Shown here one piece after another: positions 18,272-27,817 of a DNA stretch of 64,000 nt (the first letter of the stretch is position 1; every line of letters starts with the position of its first letter). A model generated the notes under the pieces. It was not told the DNA's origin, made no database searches, and saw nothing but the letters and a program-made list of their open reading frames with translations. The translations under genes were made by a program, and so were the position numbers. The DNA comes from Actibacterium mucosum KCTC 23349. GTDB taxonomy: Bacteria > Pseudomonadota > Alphaproteobacteria > Rhodobacterales > Rhodobacteraceae. Location: the NCBI RefSeq assembly GCF_000647975.1, contig NZ_JFKE01000004.1, positions 472,953-536,952 on the forward strand. Reading direction: 5' to 3'.

Positions 18272-19044
18272 GCCGATTTCAGTTGAGGCGCGCGTCGGCC
18301 CGCGGCCCATTCGCGCGCGGCCTGACCCAATGCGGCAAATAGCGGGCGCGACACGGGATCGTTCGCGGCGTTGTATTCAGGGTGCCATTGCACACCCAGC
18401 GCAAACCCGGCTGCGTCACGCACAAAGATCGCCTCGGGCGTGCCGTCGGGCGCGGTGCCGTCGATCACGACGCGGGCGCCGGGGCTTTTGATCCCCTGCC
18501 CGTGCAGCGTGTTGGTCATCACCTCGGTTGCACCGAAAATCTGCGCGAATGGCCCGTCTTCGGACACGGTCACAACATGACGCAGGGCAAATTTCTCTTC
18601 CAAAGTGCCGTCGGGGGGCATGCGGTGATTGTTGCGCCCTGGCAGATCGCGGATCTCGGGATAGAGCGAGCCGCCAAGGGCCACGTTCATTTCTTGAAAG
18701 CCGCGGCAGATGCCAAGGATGGGCTGACCCCGTTCAACCGCCATGCGGATCAGCGGCAGGGTAATCGCGTCGCGGGCACGGTCAAAGTCACCATGCGCGT
18801 CGGTTGCGGCTTCGCCGTATTCCTCGGGGTGGACGTTGGGGCGTGCGCCAGTGAATACAAAACCGTCGAATGCCTCAAGCAATTCGTTTACCGACACCAA
18901 GCGGGGATCTGCGGGAATTATCAGCGGCAGGCATTCCGACACTTCGGCCACTGCGGCAGAGTTCATCGTGCCCCCCGCATGGGTGGGGTATTGATCGTTC
19001 ACCAAGTATTGGTTGGAAATAATGCCAATTCGCGCGCGCGGCAT
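18268..19044 (-). CDS. Class I glutamine-amidotransferase-like hydrolase (peptidase C26, PuuD family)
   Basis: The protein has 258 residues with the C26 catalytic triad: nucleophile Cys113 in GICRGFQEMN, and His221 and Glu223 in VQWHPEY. PuuD-type enzymes hydrolyse gamma-glutamyl-gamma-aminobutyrate in putrescine breakdown; related enzymes act on other gamma-glutamyl amides. No other putrescine genes are nearby, so the substrate is open. Its stop codon overlaps that of the RTX/Hint gene by 4 nt (TTAG read on both strands), so the two transcripts must overlap. Confidence 0.88.
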   Translation of the reverse strand: MPRARIGIISNQYLVNDQYPTHAGGTMNSAAVAEVSECLPLIIPADPRLVSVNELLEAFDGFVFTGARPNVHPEEYGEAATDAHGDFDRARDAITLPLIRMAVERGQPILGICRGFQEMNVALGGSLYPEIRDLPGRNNHRMPPDGTLEEKFALRHVVTVSEDGPFAQIFGATEVMTNTLHGQGIKSPGARVVIDGTAPDGTPEAIFVRDAAGFALGVQWHPEYNAANDPVSRPLFAALGQAAREWAAGRRAPQLKSA

Positions 19045-19143
19045 GAGGGGTCCCTTGTCCTGAGTCCCCCTTACTATAGTTGATACGCGCCAGCGCGAAA
19101 GACAGATGTTTTCGCGACGCTTGTGTGCGGTTGCGCGCAGAAA

Positions 19144-19572
19144 TCAGCCTTTGGCGACCAATCCGGCGGCGGTGATACCGGCCTCGCCCGCCTTTAGATC
19201 ATTGTCGGATGTGTCGCCAGTAACCCCCACGGCGCCCAAAACGGCCCCTGCGTCATCGCACACAAGGATCCCGCCGGGCACCGGCACAACCTGCCCGCCA
19301 TAGACCCCGTTCACCGCGGCCATGAAATAGGCCTGTTGTTCGGCACGGGCCATCTGCGCACTGCCGGGCATACCCAGCATAATCGCGCCATAAGCCTTGC
19401 CCTGCGCGATGCCGAACCGGCCGGGGCTGGCGCCATCTTCACGCTCGAACGCCAGAACGTGGCCGCCCGTATCCAGCACAACAACCGACAAGGGGTTCAG
19501 GTTCAGATCGCGACCAGCCGCGCGGGTCGCGGCAATGATCTGCCGCGCCGTATCAAGGGAAATCTTGGTCAT
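19144..19572 (-). CDS. glcG: GlcG/HbpS-family heme-binding-like protein
   Basis: The protein has 142 residues of the DUF336 (GlcG/HbpS) family, with DTGGHVLAFEREDGASPG, FGIAQGKAYGAIMLG and GAVGVTGDTSDND as conserved stretches. In E. coli glcG lies beside glcB in the glycolate operon. The same pairing is kept here, only 9 nt after the glcB stop, which supports the symbol. The biochemical role of GlcG is not settled; relatives bind heme or corrinoids. Confidence 0.85.
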   Translation of the reverse strand: MTKISLDTARQIIAATRAAGRDLNLNPLSVVVLDTGGHVLAFEREDGASPGRFGIAQGKAYGAIMLGMPGSAQMARAEQQAYFMAAVNGVYGGQVVPVPGGILVCDDAGAVLGAVGVTGDTSDNDLKAGEAGITAAGLVAKG

Positions 19573-19581
19573 TTTAATCTC

Positions 19582-21687
19582 TTAGCTGTTGGCTTTCAGT
19601 TCAAGGCGCCGCGCATGCAGCACCGGCTCGGTATAGCCCGAGGGTTGTACCCGGCCCTTGAACACCAGGTCGCAAGCCGCCTGAAACGCGATGCCGTCAA
19701 AGCCCGGCGCCATGGGGCGATAGGCCGGATCGCCAGCGTTCTGCGCATCCACCACGGCGGCCATTTTCTGCATCGCGGCCATCACCATCGGCTGGCTGAC
19801 CACGTCGTGATGCAACCAATTGGCCAGCGCCTGGCTGGAAATACGGCAGGTCGCACGATCCTCCATCAGGCCCACATCGTTGATGTCGGGCACTTTCGAG
19901 CAGCCCACACCCTGATCCACCCAGCGCACCACATAGCCCAGGATGCCCTGGGCGTTGTTCTCTACCTCACGCTGCAGCTCCTCATCCGACCAGTTGCGGC
20001 CCGGTTCGGCCACGGGGATGGTCAGCAAATCGTCCAGCGTGCCGCGCGGCCCGCCGGCGGACAGTTCGTCCTGACGGGCCAGCACATCAACATGATGGTA
20101 ATGCGTGGCATGCAGCGTGGCGGCCGTGGGCGACGGCACCCAGGCGCAAGTGGCGCCCGATTGCGGGTGGCCGATCTTGGCCTCCAGCATATCGGCCATC
20201 ATGTCGGGCATGGCCCACATGCCCTTGCCGATCTGCGCCTTGCCCTTCAGACCACAGGCCAGCCCGATATCGACATTGCGATCCTCGTAAGACGCAATCC
20301 AGGGCTGCGCCTTCATCTCACCCTTGGGGATCATCGGCCCAGCCTCCATCGAGGTATGGATCTCGTCCCCGGTGCGATCAAGGAAGCCGGTGTTGATGAA
20401 GGCAACCCGGTGCTTGGCGGCGCGGATACATTCCTTGAGGTTGGCACTGGTGCGCCGTTCCTCGTCCATGATGCCCAGTTTGACGGTATATTGCGGCAGA
20501 CCCAAAGCGGCCTCGACCTGCGTAAAGATGCGGTCGGCAAAGGCGACCTCTTCGGGGCCGTGCATCTTGGGTTTCACCACATAAACCGAGCCGGTGACCG
20601 AATTGCCGCCGTCGCGCTGCAAATCGTGCATGGCGATCAGGGTGGTGATCATGGCGTCCATCAGCCCCTCACCCACCTCATTGCCGTCACGGTCGAGGAT
20701 CGCGGGGTTGGTCATCAGGTGGCCAACATTACGAACCAGCATCAACGCCCGGCCCTTCAGGGTCAGATCGCCCGTTGGCGTCTGAAAGGTGATGTCCGGG
20801 TTCAGCGCGCGGGTGAAGGTATTGCCGCCCTTGGTGACCTTTTCGGTCAGGGTGCCCTGCATCAGGCCCAGCCAGTTGGCATAGGCCAGCACCTTGTCGG
20901 CGGCGTCCACGGCGGCGACAGAGTCTTCGCAATCCATGATGGTGCTGACGGCGCTTTCGAGGATGACATCGGCGATATTGGCCGGGTCATCCCGGCCAAT
21001 CGGGTGATCAGCGTTGATCACCACACGGATGTGCAAGCCGTTCTTTTTGAACAGGATTTCACCGCCGCCTTCGGTTGCGCCAACACGTTGCGCGGGATCA
21101 GCCAGCGTTGCCGCGGCAACGTCGGTGACATCCGTCCAGCTGCCCGCGGCCAAGGGAACAGCAGCGTCCAAATGCGCCTTGGCCCAGGCCACAACGCGCG
21201 CCCCGCGTTCGGCATCATAACCTATACCGGCCGGCAGATCGCCCATCGCATCGGTCCCGTAAAGCGCGTCGTAGAGGCTGCCCCAACGCGCATTTGCGGC
21301 GTTCAGCGCAAAGCGCGCATTCATGATCGGCACCACAAGCTGCGGACCAGGGGTCGAGGCAAACTCTGGGTCGGTGGCGGCGGTTTCAATGGCGAAATCC
21401 GGCCCCTCAGGCACCAGATACCCAATCTCGGCCAGGAAGGCCTTGTAGTCGTTGGCATCAAAAGGTTGCCCCTGCCGGGCCTGATGCCAGGCGTCTATTT
21501 GCGTCTGAATGGCCTCGCGCTTGACCAGAAGCGCCCGGTTTTCAGGCCCCAGCTCGTGCACCAGGGTCGAGAAACCGTTCCAGAAACTGGCCGGGGTGAC
21601 GCCGGTGCCCGGCAACGCCCTGCTTTCAACGAACTCCGCCAGTTGCGCGTCAACGGCAAGCCCGTCGCGATCCAAACGATCTGTCAT
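19582..21687 (-). CDS. glcB: Malate synthase G
   Basis: The protein has 701 residues, close to the 723 of E. coli GlcB. Family landmarks include [20 protein letters not shown] near the middle, [38 protein letters not shown], and [16 protein letters not shown]. It condenses glyoxylate with acetyl-CoA to malate, letting the cell grow on glycolate or two-carbon sources. It is followed by glcG. A perfect palindrome about 85 nt upstream may be its operator. Confidence 0.97.
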   Translation of the reverse strand: MTDRLDRDGLAVDAQLAEFVESRALPGTGVTPASFWNGFSTLVHELGPENRALLVKREAIQTQIDAWHQARQGQPFDANDYKAFLAEIGYLVPEGPDFAIETAATDPEFASTPGPQLVVPIMNARFALNAANARWGSLYDALYGTDAMGDLPAGIGYDAERGARVVAWAKAHLDAAVPLAAGSWTDVTDVAAATLADPAQRVGATEGGGEILFKKNGLHIRVVINADHPIGRDDPANIADVILESAVSTIMDCEDSVAAVDAADKVLAYANWLGLMQGTLTEKVTKGGNTFTRALNPDITFQTPTGDLTLKGRALMLVRNVGHLMTNPAILDRDGNEVGEGLMDAMITTLIAMHDLQRDGGNSVTGSVYVVKPKMHGPEEVAFADRIFTQVEAALGLPQYTVKLGIMDEERRTSANLKECIRAAKHRVAFINTGFLDRTGDEIHTSMEAGPMIPKGEMKAQPWIASYEDRNVDIGLACGLKGKAQIGKGMWAMPDMMADMLEAKIGHPQSGATCAWVPSPTAATLHATHYHHVDVLARQDELSAGGPRGTLDDLLTIPVAEPGRNWSDEELQREVENNAQGILGYVVRWVDQGVGCSKVPDINDVGLMEDRATCRISSQALANWLHHDVVSQPMVMAAMQKMAAVVDAQNAGDPAYRPMAPGFDGIAFQAACDLVFKGRVQPSGYTEPVLHARRLELKANS

Positions 21688-21771
21688 GATGTCTCCCCTT
21701 CACTCGGTATGCGCACACACACCGCGGCCTGTTGGCCACGGTTTAACCAATTTGGGCGGAGACTTCAAGGT

Positions 21772-21794
21772 ATTGGTAAAACTATTTTACCAAT
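21772..21794. promoter_or_regulatory. Perfect palindrome upstream of glcB
   Basis: ATTGGTAAA (21772-21780) and TTTACCAAT (21786-21794) are exact inverted repeats with a 5-nt spacer. A related half-site, GTTTAACCAAT, lies at 21741-21751. The stem is AT-rich and has no U-run, so it reads as an operator for glcB rather than a terminator of the gene at 21799. Confidence 0.5.
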
Positions 21795-21798
21795 CAGA

Positions 21799-22173
21799 TC
21801 AGCCGCTGATGCACTTCCCGCCGGCACCAACCACTTGCTGATAGTTCCCTTTGGGCAAAATGCTGGCCGTGTACTTCCCGTTCTTTTTGACAAGGGTCAC
21901 CCCGACGCGGACAATATCGCCACCGCTGGATTCAACGCCAAAGGTCATTTTCACCCGGTTGCCAGTATCCTTGACAGTGCCTTCGCCGTAATAGTCGGAC
22001 CGAACTTTGTCGCCCTCGATGATGAACACCGAAGATGTCGGAAACCAGCTTTCGGCAGCAGAGCGTGAACCAAACCCGCTGGTGGAAAGACGGCTACGCT
22101 CGCATTTCAATGTTTCGGCGGCCGCACCGGTAGCTGCCATACACAGGGCTGAGACAAACAAAAGTTTACGCAT
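21799..22173 (-). CDS. Small exported hypothetical protein
   Basis: The protein has 124 residues with a clear signal peptide (MRKLLFVSALCMAATGAAA, cleavage after AAA). The mature part is beta-rich, with two cysteines far apart (TLKCERS near the start and GGKCISG at the end) that probably pair. I recognise no family. It is transcribed toward glcB but separated by 111 bp containing the palindrome, so it is probably its own unit. It is divergent from pepN. Confidence 0.75.
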   Translation of the reverse strand: MRKLLFVSALCMAATGAAAETLKCERSRLSTSGFGSRSAAESWFPTSSVFIIEGDKVRSDYYGEGTVKDTGNRVKMTFGVESSGGDIVRVGVTLVKKNGKYTASILPKGNYQQVVGAGGKCISG

Positions 22174-22358
22174 TTACACTTCATCTTATAAAAATTGTCA
22201 CCTTTTTGGGGAATCACTCGGCGGCAATCAATCAAAGGTTAATAAACTTTGAGGTGCAGAATCAACGCGGTATGAGCGCACACTCAAACCTGCGGCATCG
22301 GGTTGCGCCCGGCGGCGATGACGGTCAATCTTTGAACAGTGAATTCAGGATTTTTTTG

Positions 22359-24881
22359 ATGACAAACGCCGCCACCTCCCCGACCCTTCTGCGCGACTAC
22401 ACGCCCTTTTCCCATCTGGTTGATCACGTCGATCTGCAGTTCAAACTGCATCCTACGGCCACGCGGGTTACGGCGCGGATCAAATTTCGCCCCAACCCCG
22501 TTGCACCAGGCCAGGGGTTCTTTCTGCATGGCGAGCAACTGAAGCTGATCCACGCCACGATCGACGGCACGCCGGTGTCACCCGAGATATCTGACACGGG
22601 CCTGACATGCGATGTGCCGGATGGACCGTTCACCTGGGAGGCCGAGGTCGAGATTGCGCCCGAGACCAACACGGCGCTGGAGGGGCTGTATATGTCGAAC
22701 GGCATGTATTGCACCCAATGCGAGGCCGAGGGGTTCCGCAAGATCACCTACTACCCTGACCGGCCCGACGTGATGGCACCCTTTGACGTGACCATCGAAT
22801 GCGACCTGCCGGTGCTGCTGTCCAATGGTAACCCCGTGGCATCGGGGCAGTGGTCGGATCCCTGGCCCAAACCGGCTTATCTGTTCGCACTTGTGGCTGG
22901 TGATCTGGTTGCAGTCTCAGGCGATTTCACCACGGCATCCGGCCGCGAAGTGAGGCTGAACATCTGGGTGCGGCGCGGTGACGAAGGCAGATGTGACTAT
23001 GCCCTGGACGCGTTGAAACGGTCTATGCGGTGGGATGAAGAGGTTTATGGCCGCGAATATGACTTGGACGTTTTCAACATCGTGGCCGTTGATGACTTCA
23101 ATATGGGCGCGATGGAGAACAAAGGGTTGAACATTTTCAACTCCAAGTATGTTTTGGCCAGCCCCGACACCGCGACCGATGGCGACTATGCCAATATCGA
23201 GGCCATCATCGCGCATGAGTATTTCCACAACTGGACCGGCAACCGTATCACCTGTCGTGACTGGTTTCAGCTGTGCCTGAAAGAGGGACTGACGGTGTTC
23301 CGCGATCAGCAATTCTCGGGCGATATGCGCAGCCAGGCAGTGCAGCGGATCGAGGACGTCCTGACCCTGCGCGCGCGGCAGTTCCGCGAAGATAATGGTC
23401 CGCTTGCACACCCTGTTCGGCCCGAGGAATACCAGGAAATCAACAACTTCTACACCGCGACCGTCTATGAGAAGGGTGCCGAGGTTATTGGGATGCTGAA
23501 GCGGTTGGTGGGCGATGACGGGTATAAATCCGCGCTGGATTTGTATTTCGACCGCCATGACGGAGACGCCGCGACAATCGAGGACTGGCTGAACGTTTTC
23601 GAAGACGCTACGGGCCGCGATCTGGGCCAATTCAAACGCTGGTACCAACAACCCGGCACCCCGCGCCTTTCCGTGAGCGAGACGTTTAACAATGGCACCT
23701 ATACGCTTCATTTCGAACAGGAAAACCCCAAGGCGCCCCACCCGCAAGTCATTCCGATTGCGGTTGGCCTGCTGTCGCCGAATGGTGACGAGGTTCAGCC
23801 GACGGACGTGTTGGAGATGACGGAAACCAGGCAGAGCTTTTCGTTCGAAGGGCTGGCATCGAAACCGGTGCCTTCGCTGCTGCGGGGCTTTTCGGCGCCG
23901 GTCATCCTGCAACGCAATGTCACCGCCGCGGACCATGCGTTTCTTTTGACCCATGACACGGATCCGTTCAACAGGTGGGAGGCCGGGCGCGCTTTGGCCA
24001 AACACGGGTTGACGGCGATGTTGGTGGACGGCGCGGCGCCGGACCCGCTGTATCTGGATGGCATCGCGACACTGGTGCAGGATGACACGCTGGACCCTGC
24101 TTTTCGCGCGCTGACGCTGGGCCTGCCATCGCAGGACGACATGGCGCAAAGCCTGTTTGACGCCGGCGTCACCCCCGATCCGCTGAGCATTTACCGGGCC
24201 CGCAAGATGTTGCTGGGTGCGATGGCCGCACGGTTGGGTGAGGTGATCCCTGACCTGCGCGCCGCGCTGACCCCGCATGGCCCCTACAGCCCCGACGCGG
24301 AAAACGCTGGCAAGCGCGCGTTGCGCAATGCTCTATTGTCGCTGCAAACACATCTGGATACGGCCCCGGCAAGCCAGCAATTCGCAGCTGCGGACAATAT
24401 GACGGATCAACTGGCCGCGTTTAGCGCCCTGTTGCAGGTTGGCGCGGGCGCGGATGTGACGGCGGCGTTTTATGACCAGTGGAAGGGCGACCGGCTGGTG
24501 TTGGACAAGTGGTTTGCCCTGCAGACCTCGCTTGCCCCGCCGGAACAGGCGGTAGAGATCGCGCGCGATCTGTCGGATCACGCAGATTTCAATTGGAAGA
24601 ACCCCAACCGGTTCCGCAGTGTCATCGGCGGGTTCGCCATGAATGCGGCGGGGTTCCATGATCCGTCAGGCGCGGGGTACGACTTTGTTGCCGATTGGCT
24701 GATCCAGCTGGATGGGTTGAACCCGCAGACGGCGGCGCGGATGTCGACCGCTTTTGACACTATGGCGCGGTATGATGCCGACCGGCAGGCACTGATGCGC
24801 GCCGCGTTGGAACGGATTGCCGCGAAACCCGACCTGAGCCGCGACATGGCCGAGATGGTTGGCCGAATGCTGAAAGGATAA
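22359..24881 (+). CDS. pepN: Aminopeptidase N
   Basis: ATG 22359 gives 840 residues. Family M1 motifs are GAMEN (exopeptidase motif) and HEYFHNWTGN with zinc ligands His286, His290 and Glu309 and catalytic Glu287. The C-terminal helical domain typical of the E. coli PepN type is present (to residue ~840). It removes N-terminal amino acids from peptides in the cytoplasm. The frame is open to 22206, and an upstream ATG at 22272 exists, but conserved PepN sequence begins at the chosen start. Confidence 0.95.
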   Translation: MTNAATSPTLLRDYTPFSHLVDHVDLQFKLHPTATRVTARIKFRPNPVAPGQGFFLHGEQLKLIHATIDGTPVSPEISDTGLTCDVPDGPFTWEAEVEIAPETNTALEGLYMSNGMYCTQCEAEGFRKITYYPDRPDVMAPFDVTIECDLPVLLSNGNPVASGQWSDPWPKPAYLFALVAGDLVAVSGDFTTASGREVRLNIWVRRGDEGRCDYALDALKRSMRWDEEVYGREYDLDVFNIVAVDDFNMGAMENKGLNIFNSKYVLASPDTATDGDYANIEAIIAHEYFHNWTGNRITCRDWFQLCLKEGLTVFRDQQFSGDMRSQAVQRIEDVLTLRARQFREDNGPLAHPVRPEEYQEINNFYTATVYEKGAEVIGMLKRLVGDDGYKSALDLYFDRHDGDAATIEDWLNVFEDATGRDLGQFKRWYQQPGTPRLSVSETFNNGTYTLHFEQENPKAPHPQVIPIAVGLLSPNGDEVQPTDVLEMTETRQSFSFEGLASKPVPSLLRGFSAPVILQRNVTAADHAFLLTHDTDPFNRWEAGRALAKHGLTAMLVDGAAPDPLYLDGIATLVQDDTLDPAFRALTLGLPSQDDMAQSLFDAGVTPDPLSIYRARKMLLGAMAARLGEVIPDLRAALTPHGPYSPDAENAGKRALRNALLSLQTHLDTAPASQQFAAADNMTDQLAAFSALLQVGAGADVTAAFYDQWKGDRLVLDKWFALQTSLAPPEQAVEIARDLSDHADFNWKNPNRFRSVIGGFAMNAAGFHDPSGAGYDFVADWLIQLDGLNPQTAARMSTAFDTMARYDADRQALMRAALERIAAKPDLSRDMAEMVGRMLKG

Positions 24882-24884
24882 AGC

Positions 24885-25631
24885 ATGCGCAAAACTCTAT
24901 TGATTACCGGTGCCAGCACAGGCATCGGGGCAGAAACCGCGCGCCTGGCAGCACGAGACGGATGGGACGTGGCGTTGAACTATCGCGGCAATACCGAGGC
25001 CGCCGAAGGTGTCGCCGCCGAGTTGCGCGCCCTGGGCGCAAAGGCCGGTTTACTGCAGGCAGATATGGGTGACCCGGCACAGGTCGAGGCGATGTTTGCC
25101 GCGTTTGATGCCAGGTTCGAGCGGCTGGACGGTTTCGTGAACAACGCCGGTGTCGTCGACACCGCACAACGTCTGGACGAGATGAGCGCCGAGCGTCTGC
25201 AACGCATGTTCGCCATCAACACCATCGGTGCACTTTTGGCGGCTGGTCAGGCAGTCAAGCGGATGTCGACGCGCTACGGCCACGCGGGCGGCGTGATCGT
25301 CAATGTGTCGTCTGCGGCGGCACGTTTGGGCTCGGGCAATATGTACGTGGATTATGCTGCGTCGAAAGGGGCCATTGATACGATGACCCGCGGCTTGGGT
25401 GACGAGGTGGCGCGCGAAGGCATCCGTGTTGTGGGCATTCGGCCCGGGCTGATCGAAACACCGATTCACGCCAAGGGCGGCGCACCGAACAGGGCAGAAA
25501 AGCTGAGCTCGACCGTGCCGATGGGACGCACGGGAACGCCGGACGAAGTGGCCGAGGCGATCGTCTGGCTGTTGTCGGATGCGGCGTCTTACATGACTGC
25601 CTGCACCATCGACGTGACCGGCGGGCGTTGA
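24885..25631 (+). CDS. Short-chain dehydrogenase/reductase
   Basis: The protein has 248 residues. It has the cofactor loop TGASTGIGAETA (residues 8-19), NNAGVV, the catalytic YAASK (Tyr/Lys pair) with an upstream VNVSSAAA serine, and PGLIETPIH. The basic residue in NYRGNTEAA after beta-2 suggests NADP(H). It starts 3 nt after the pepN stop, so they are co-transcribed. It resembles glucose/3-oxoacyl-ACP reductase-type members; the substrate is unknown. Confidence 0.9.
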   Translation: MRKTLLITGASTGIGAETARLAARDGWDVALNYRGNTEAAEGVAAELRALGAKAGLLQADMGDPAQVEAMFAAFDARFERLDGFVNNAGVVDTAQRLDEMSAERLQRMFAINTIGALLAAGQAVKRMSTRYGHAGGVIVNVSSAAARLGSGNMYVDYAASKGAIDTMTRGLGDEVAREGIRVVGIRPGLIETPIHAKGGAPNRAEKLSSTVPMGRTGTPDEVAEAIVWLLSDAASYMTACTIDVTGGR

Positions 25632-25728
25632 GGTTCGGCACATTCTTGCCGGGCGGCAGATGGTGAAGGCTTTGCGCAGGCCCGGTGCTGCGGTAGTATG
25701 AAAAGCGTCACGTAACTGTCACAACCAT

Positions 25729-26622
25729 ATGGTGACAAGGCGCATGCAGGACAGAATCGACCCTCTTATCGAGGAACGCGCACCCTGGCTTTTTGCCAAC
25801 TACCCTTGGAGCACACCGTCGCGGCAAGTGCTAACACGGATGCTGGGGTATTCCCGCACCATTGCCATCGGCGAAGCGATTCAGCACCACCCTGCCCCAA
25901 CCATCATGGACGAGATGGCCCGGTTGCTGGCCAAGGACATTCAGTGGACGGGGCTGGAAAACATTCCGCGCAGTGGTCCGGCGCTGGTGGTGGCGAACCA
26001 TCCGACGGGTATTGCCGACGGGGTCATGATGTGGGCGTTGCTGTCGCAAACCCGCCCCGATCTGTTCTTTTACGCCAATTCCGACATTCTGCGGGTTCTG
26101 CCGCAGATGGACGCGATGATAGCCCCCGTCGAATGGCGCAAGGAAAAGCGCAGCCACGGCAAAACGCGTGAGACAATGGCCTATACGCGGACCGCAATCG
26201 ACGAGGGTCGTTTGGGCGTCATTTTCCCGTCGGGCCGTTTGGCAAAACGGCGCGGGCTGAAACTGTATGAGCGGCCATGGATGGCCTCGGCCGCGATGAT
26301 CGCCCGCAAGTTCAACCTGCCGGTGATCCCGGTTAATATCCGCAGCCGCAACTCCGCCCTGTTTTACCTTTTTGACCTGATCCATCCGACGCTGCGCGAC
26401 ATTACGCTGTTCCACGAGACCCTGAACAAGCACCGGCAGCCTTATCGGATGACCGTGGGCAAGCCGATTGATCCCGCGTTGCTGCCTGCCAAGTCCGAAG
26501 AAGGGATCGAAGCATTACGGGCCGCGACCCTGGCACTGGGCGGCAAGTTCGCCCCGACTGTCAGCCTTGTCGACAATACCCGCCGCCCCCGCTGGGCGCG
26601 CACATTGGTGGGCAATGCCTGA
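25729..26622 (+). CDS. PlsC-type lysophospholipid acyltransferase
   Basis: The protein has 297 residues. The acyltransferase active site is NHPTGIADG (His91, Asp97), the HX5D variant of the usual HX4D box. A later FPSGRLAKRR matches the substrate-phosphate motif. It would transfer an acyl group to a lysophospholipid or glycerophosphate at the inner membrane. No transmembrane helix is obvious. ATG 25744 is a possible later start. The neighbour panD downstream is not functionally related. Confidence 0.82.
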   Translation: MVTRRMQDRIDPLIEERAPWLFANYPWSTPSRQVLTRMLGYSRTIAIGEAIQHHPAPTIMDEMARLLAKDIQWTGLENIPRSGPALVVANHPTGIADGVMMWALLSQTRPDLFFYANSDILRVLPQMDAMIAPVEWRKEKRSHGKTRETMAYTRTAIDEGRLGVIFPSGRLAKRRGLKLYERPWMASAAMIARKFNLPVIPVNIRSRNSALFYLFDLIHPTLRDITLFHETLNKHRQPYRMTVGKPIDPALLPAKSEEGIEALRAATLALGGKFAPTVSLVDNTRRPRWARTLVGNA

Positions 26623-26652
26623 AGCTTGCTGACCGCGCTGCGATGCGGCATA

Positions 26653-26677
26653 TCCCGGGGCCAAGAAAACCCCGGGA
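26653..26677 (+). promoter_or_regulatory. Hairpin overlapping the panD ribosome-binding site
   Basis: TCCCGGGG (26653-26660) and CCCCGGGA (26670-26677) form a perfect 8-bp stem with a 9-nt A-rich loop. The right arm contains the first bases of GGGAGGA, the panD ribosome site (ATG 26687). No U-run follows, so translational control is more likely than termination. Confidence 0.5.
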
Positions 26678-26686
26678 GGATCCAAG

Positions 26687-27136
26687 ATGAGAACATTCGT
26701 GGCCGCCAAGCTGCACGGCATTCATGTGACCGAAGCTGACCTGAACTATCACGGATCCATCACGCTGGACCCCGAACATTGCGAAGCCGCGGGCATTTTG
26801 CCCATGGAGTTTGTCGAGATCTGGAACAAGGCCACCGGCGCGCGGATCAGCACCTATGTGATCTACGGCACACGCGGGGCGCGGCAATGTATTCTGAACG
26901 GCGCGGCGGCAAGGACGTGTCAGGTTGGCGATCCATTGATCATCTGCGCGACCGAACAGCGCAAGGCCGAAGAGGTCACCGAGATTTCCCCGAAAGTTCT
27001 GACATTTACACCCGGTAACGAGGTGGCGGAGGTGTTGACCTATCGCGCGCAACGCGATGCCCAAGGACGGTTGCAGTTCAACATTCTGAAAGAGGATCAA
27101 CCGCAGTCGATCCCCTATCGCGCGGCGGGTTCTTAA
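26687..27136 (+). CDS. panD: Aspartate 1-decarboxylase
   Basis: The protein has 149 residues, slightly longer than E. coli PanD (126). The self-processing site Gly23-Ser24 in YHGSIT yields the pyruvoyl cofactor. AAGILPMEFVEIWN, YGTRGARQCILNGAAA and VGDPLIICA are family landmarks. It makes beta-alanine from aspartate for pantothenate and coenzyme A. No panB/panC genes are adjacent. Its stop overlaps that of the convergent transglycosylase gene by 4 nt (TTAA). Confidence 0.93.
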   Translation: MRTFVAAKLHGIHVTEADLNYHGSITLDPEHCEAAGILPMEFVEIWNKATGARISTYVIYGTRGARQCILNGAAARTCQVGDPLIICATEQRKAEEVTEISPKVLTFTPGNEVAEVLTYRAQRDAQGRLQFNILKEDQPQSIPYRAAGS

Positions 27137-27714
27137 CCTTGGCAGTAAGGCTGAGCGCGCATCCATTCCTGCATGTCTGCGCGTTTACGGCTGCTGTGGA
27201 ACGGCCCCCAATCGGCGGCCACGCCGCGCATGCCCTGTGACACCACGCCGTCGCGCGGGACGGTATGGGCAAGGATGCGAATGGCACAGCTGAGATTGGC
27301 CTCGCCATCTTTCAGGGCCTCGCCTGTGCGCGCTTCGCACCCATAGCCGCGCGCGGTGGCCGGTGCGATCTGAACAAGACCAAACCACTTGCCCCCGCCG
27401 CCAACGGCCTGTGGGTTCCAAGTGCTTTCATGCTTGGCCAAAGTGGACAAAAGGCCGGCCCAGAACACCTGACGGTCTGCGAACGTGGCCTTGGGATAGG
27501 CCGGGCAATAGGTGTTGATGTCTCCGGGCACGATCATCGGCAGGCTTAGCCCGTGCGAGGACAACGCCGCGATGGTGGCACGGGTCCAGTCATCGGCCTC
27601 GGGCCGGTGGTCCCAACGCAGCGCGGGCAGCTCGCCGCGGCTGACAGGCTCGTCCGTAGGCATACAGGCCGCAATGGGCAGCAAAGCGGCGCAAAACAAC
27701 ATCACCCGGAACAT
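27133..27714 (-). CDS. Lytic transglycosylase lipoprotein
   Basis: ATG 27714, with GGGGG upstream, starts a lipoprotein signal (MFRVMLFCAALLPIAAC, lipobox cysteine at residue 17). The SLT-like domain has the catalytic glutamate in AKHESTWNPQ followed by GLVQIAPATARGYGC. Total length is 193 residues. It would cleave peptidoglycan glycan strands from the periplasm, anchored to a membrane. An upstream start at 27777 would spoil the signal sequence. It is convergent with panD. Confidence 0.85.
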   Translation of the reverse strand: MFRVMLFCAALLPIAACMPTDEPVSRGELPALRWDHRPEADDWTRATIAALSSHGLSLPMIVPGDINTYCPAYPKATFADRQVFWAGLLSTLAKHESTWNPQAVGGGGKWFGLVQIAPATARGYGCEARTGEALKDGEANLSCAIRILAHTVPRDGVVSQGMRGVAADWGPFHSSRKRADMQEWMRAQPYCQG

Positions 27715-27817
27715 GGCGATACCCCCTGTTTCGCTCAAAACAGCGCGCAATCTGCCGAATTGAAATGGAAACAGCAAGTTTCCATTACGTTGACAAGCGA
27801 GGTTTCGCCGGAATGGC

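Noticed and set aside
19336..22068. Long open frame of 910 codons on the plus strand opposite glcB
   Set aside because: It is antisense to malate synthase G, glcG and the small exported gene, has a His/Arg/Gly-rich composition and no family motifs; typical shadow in high-GC DNA.
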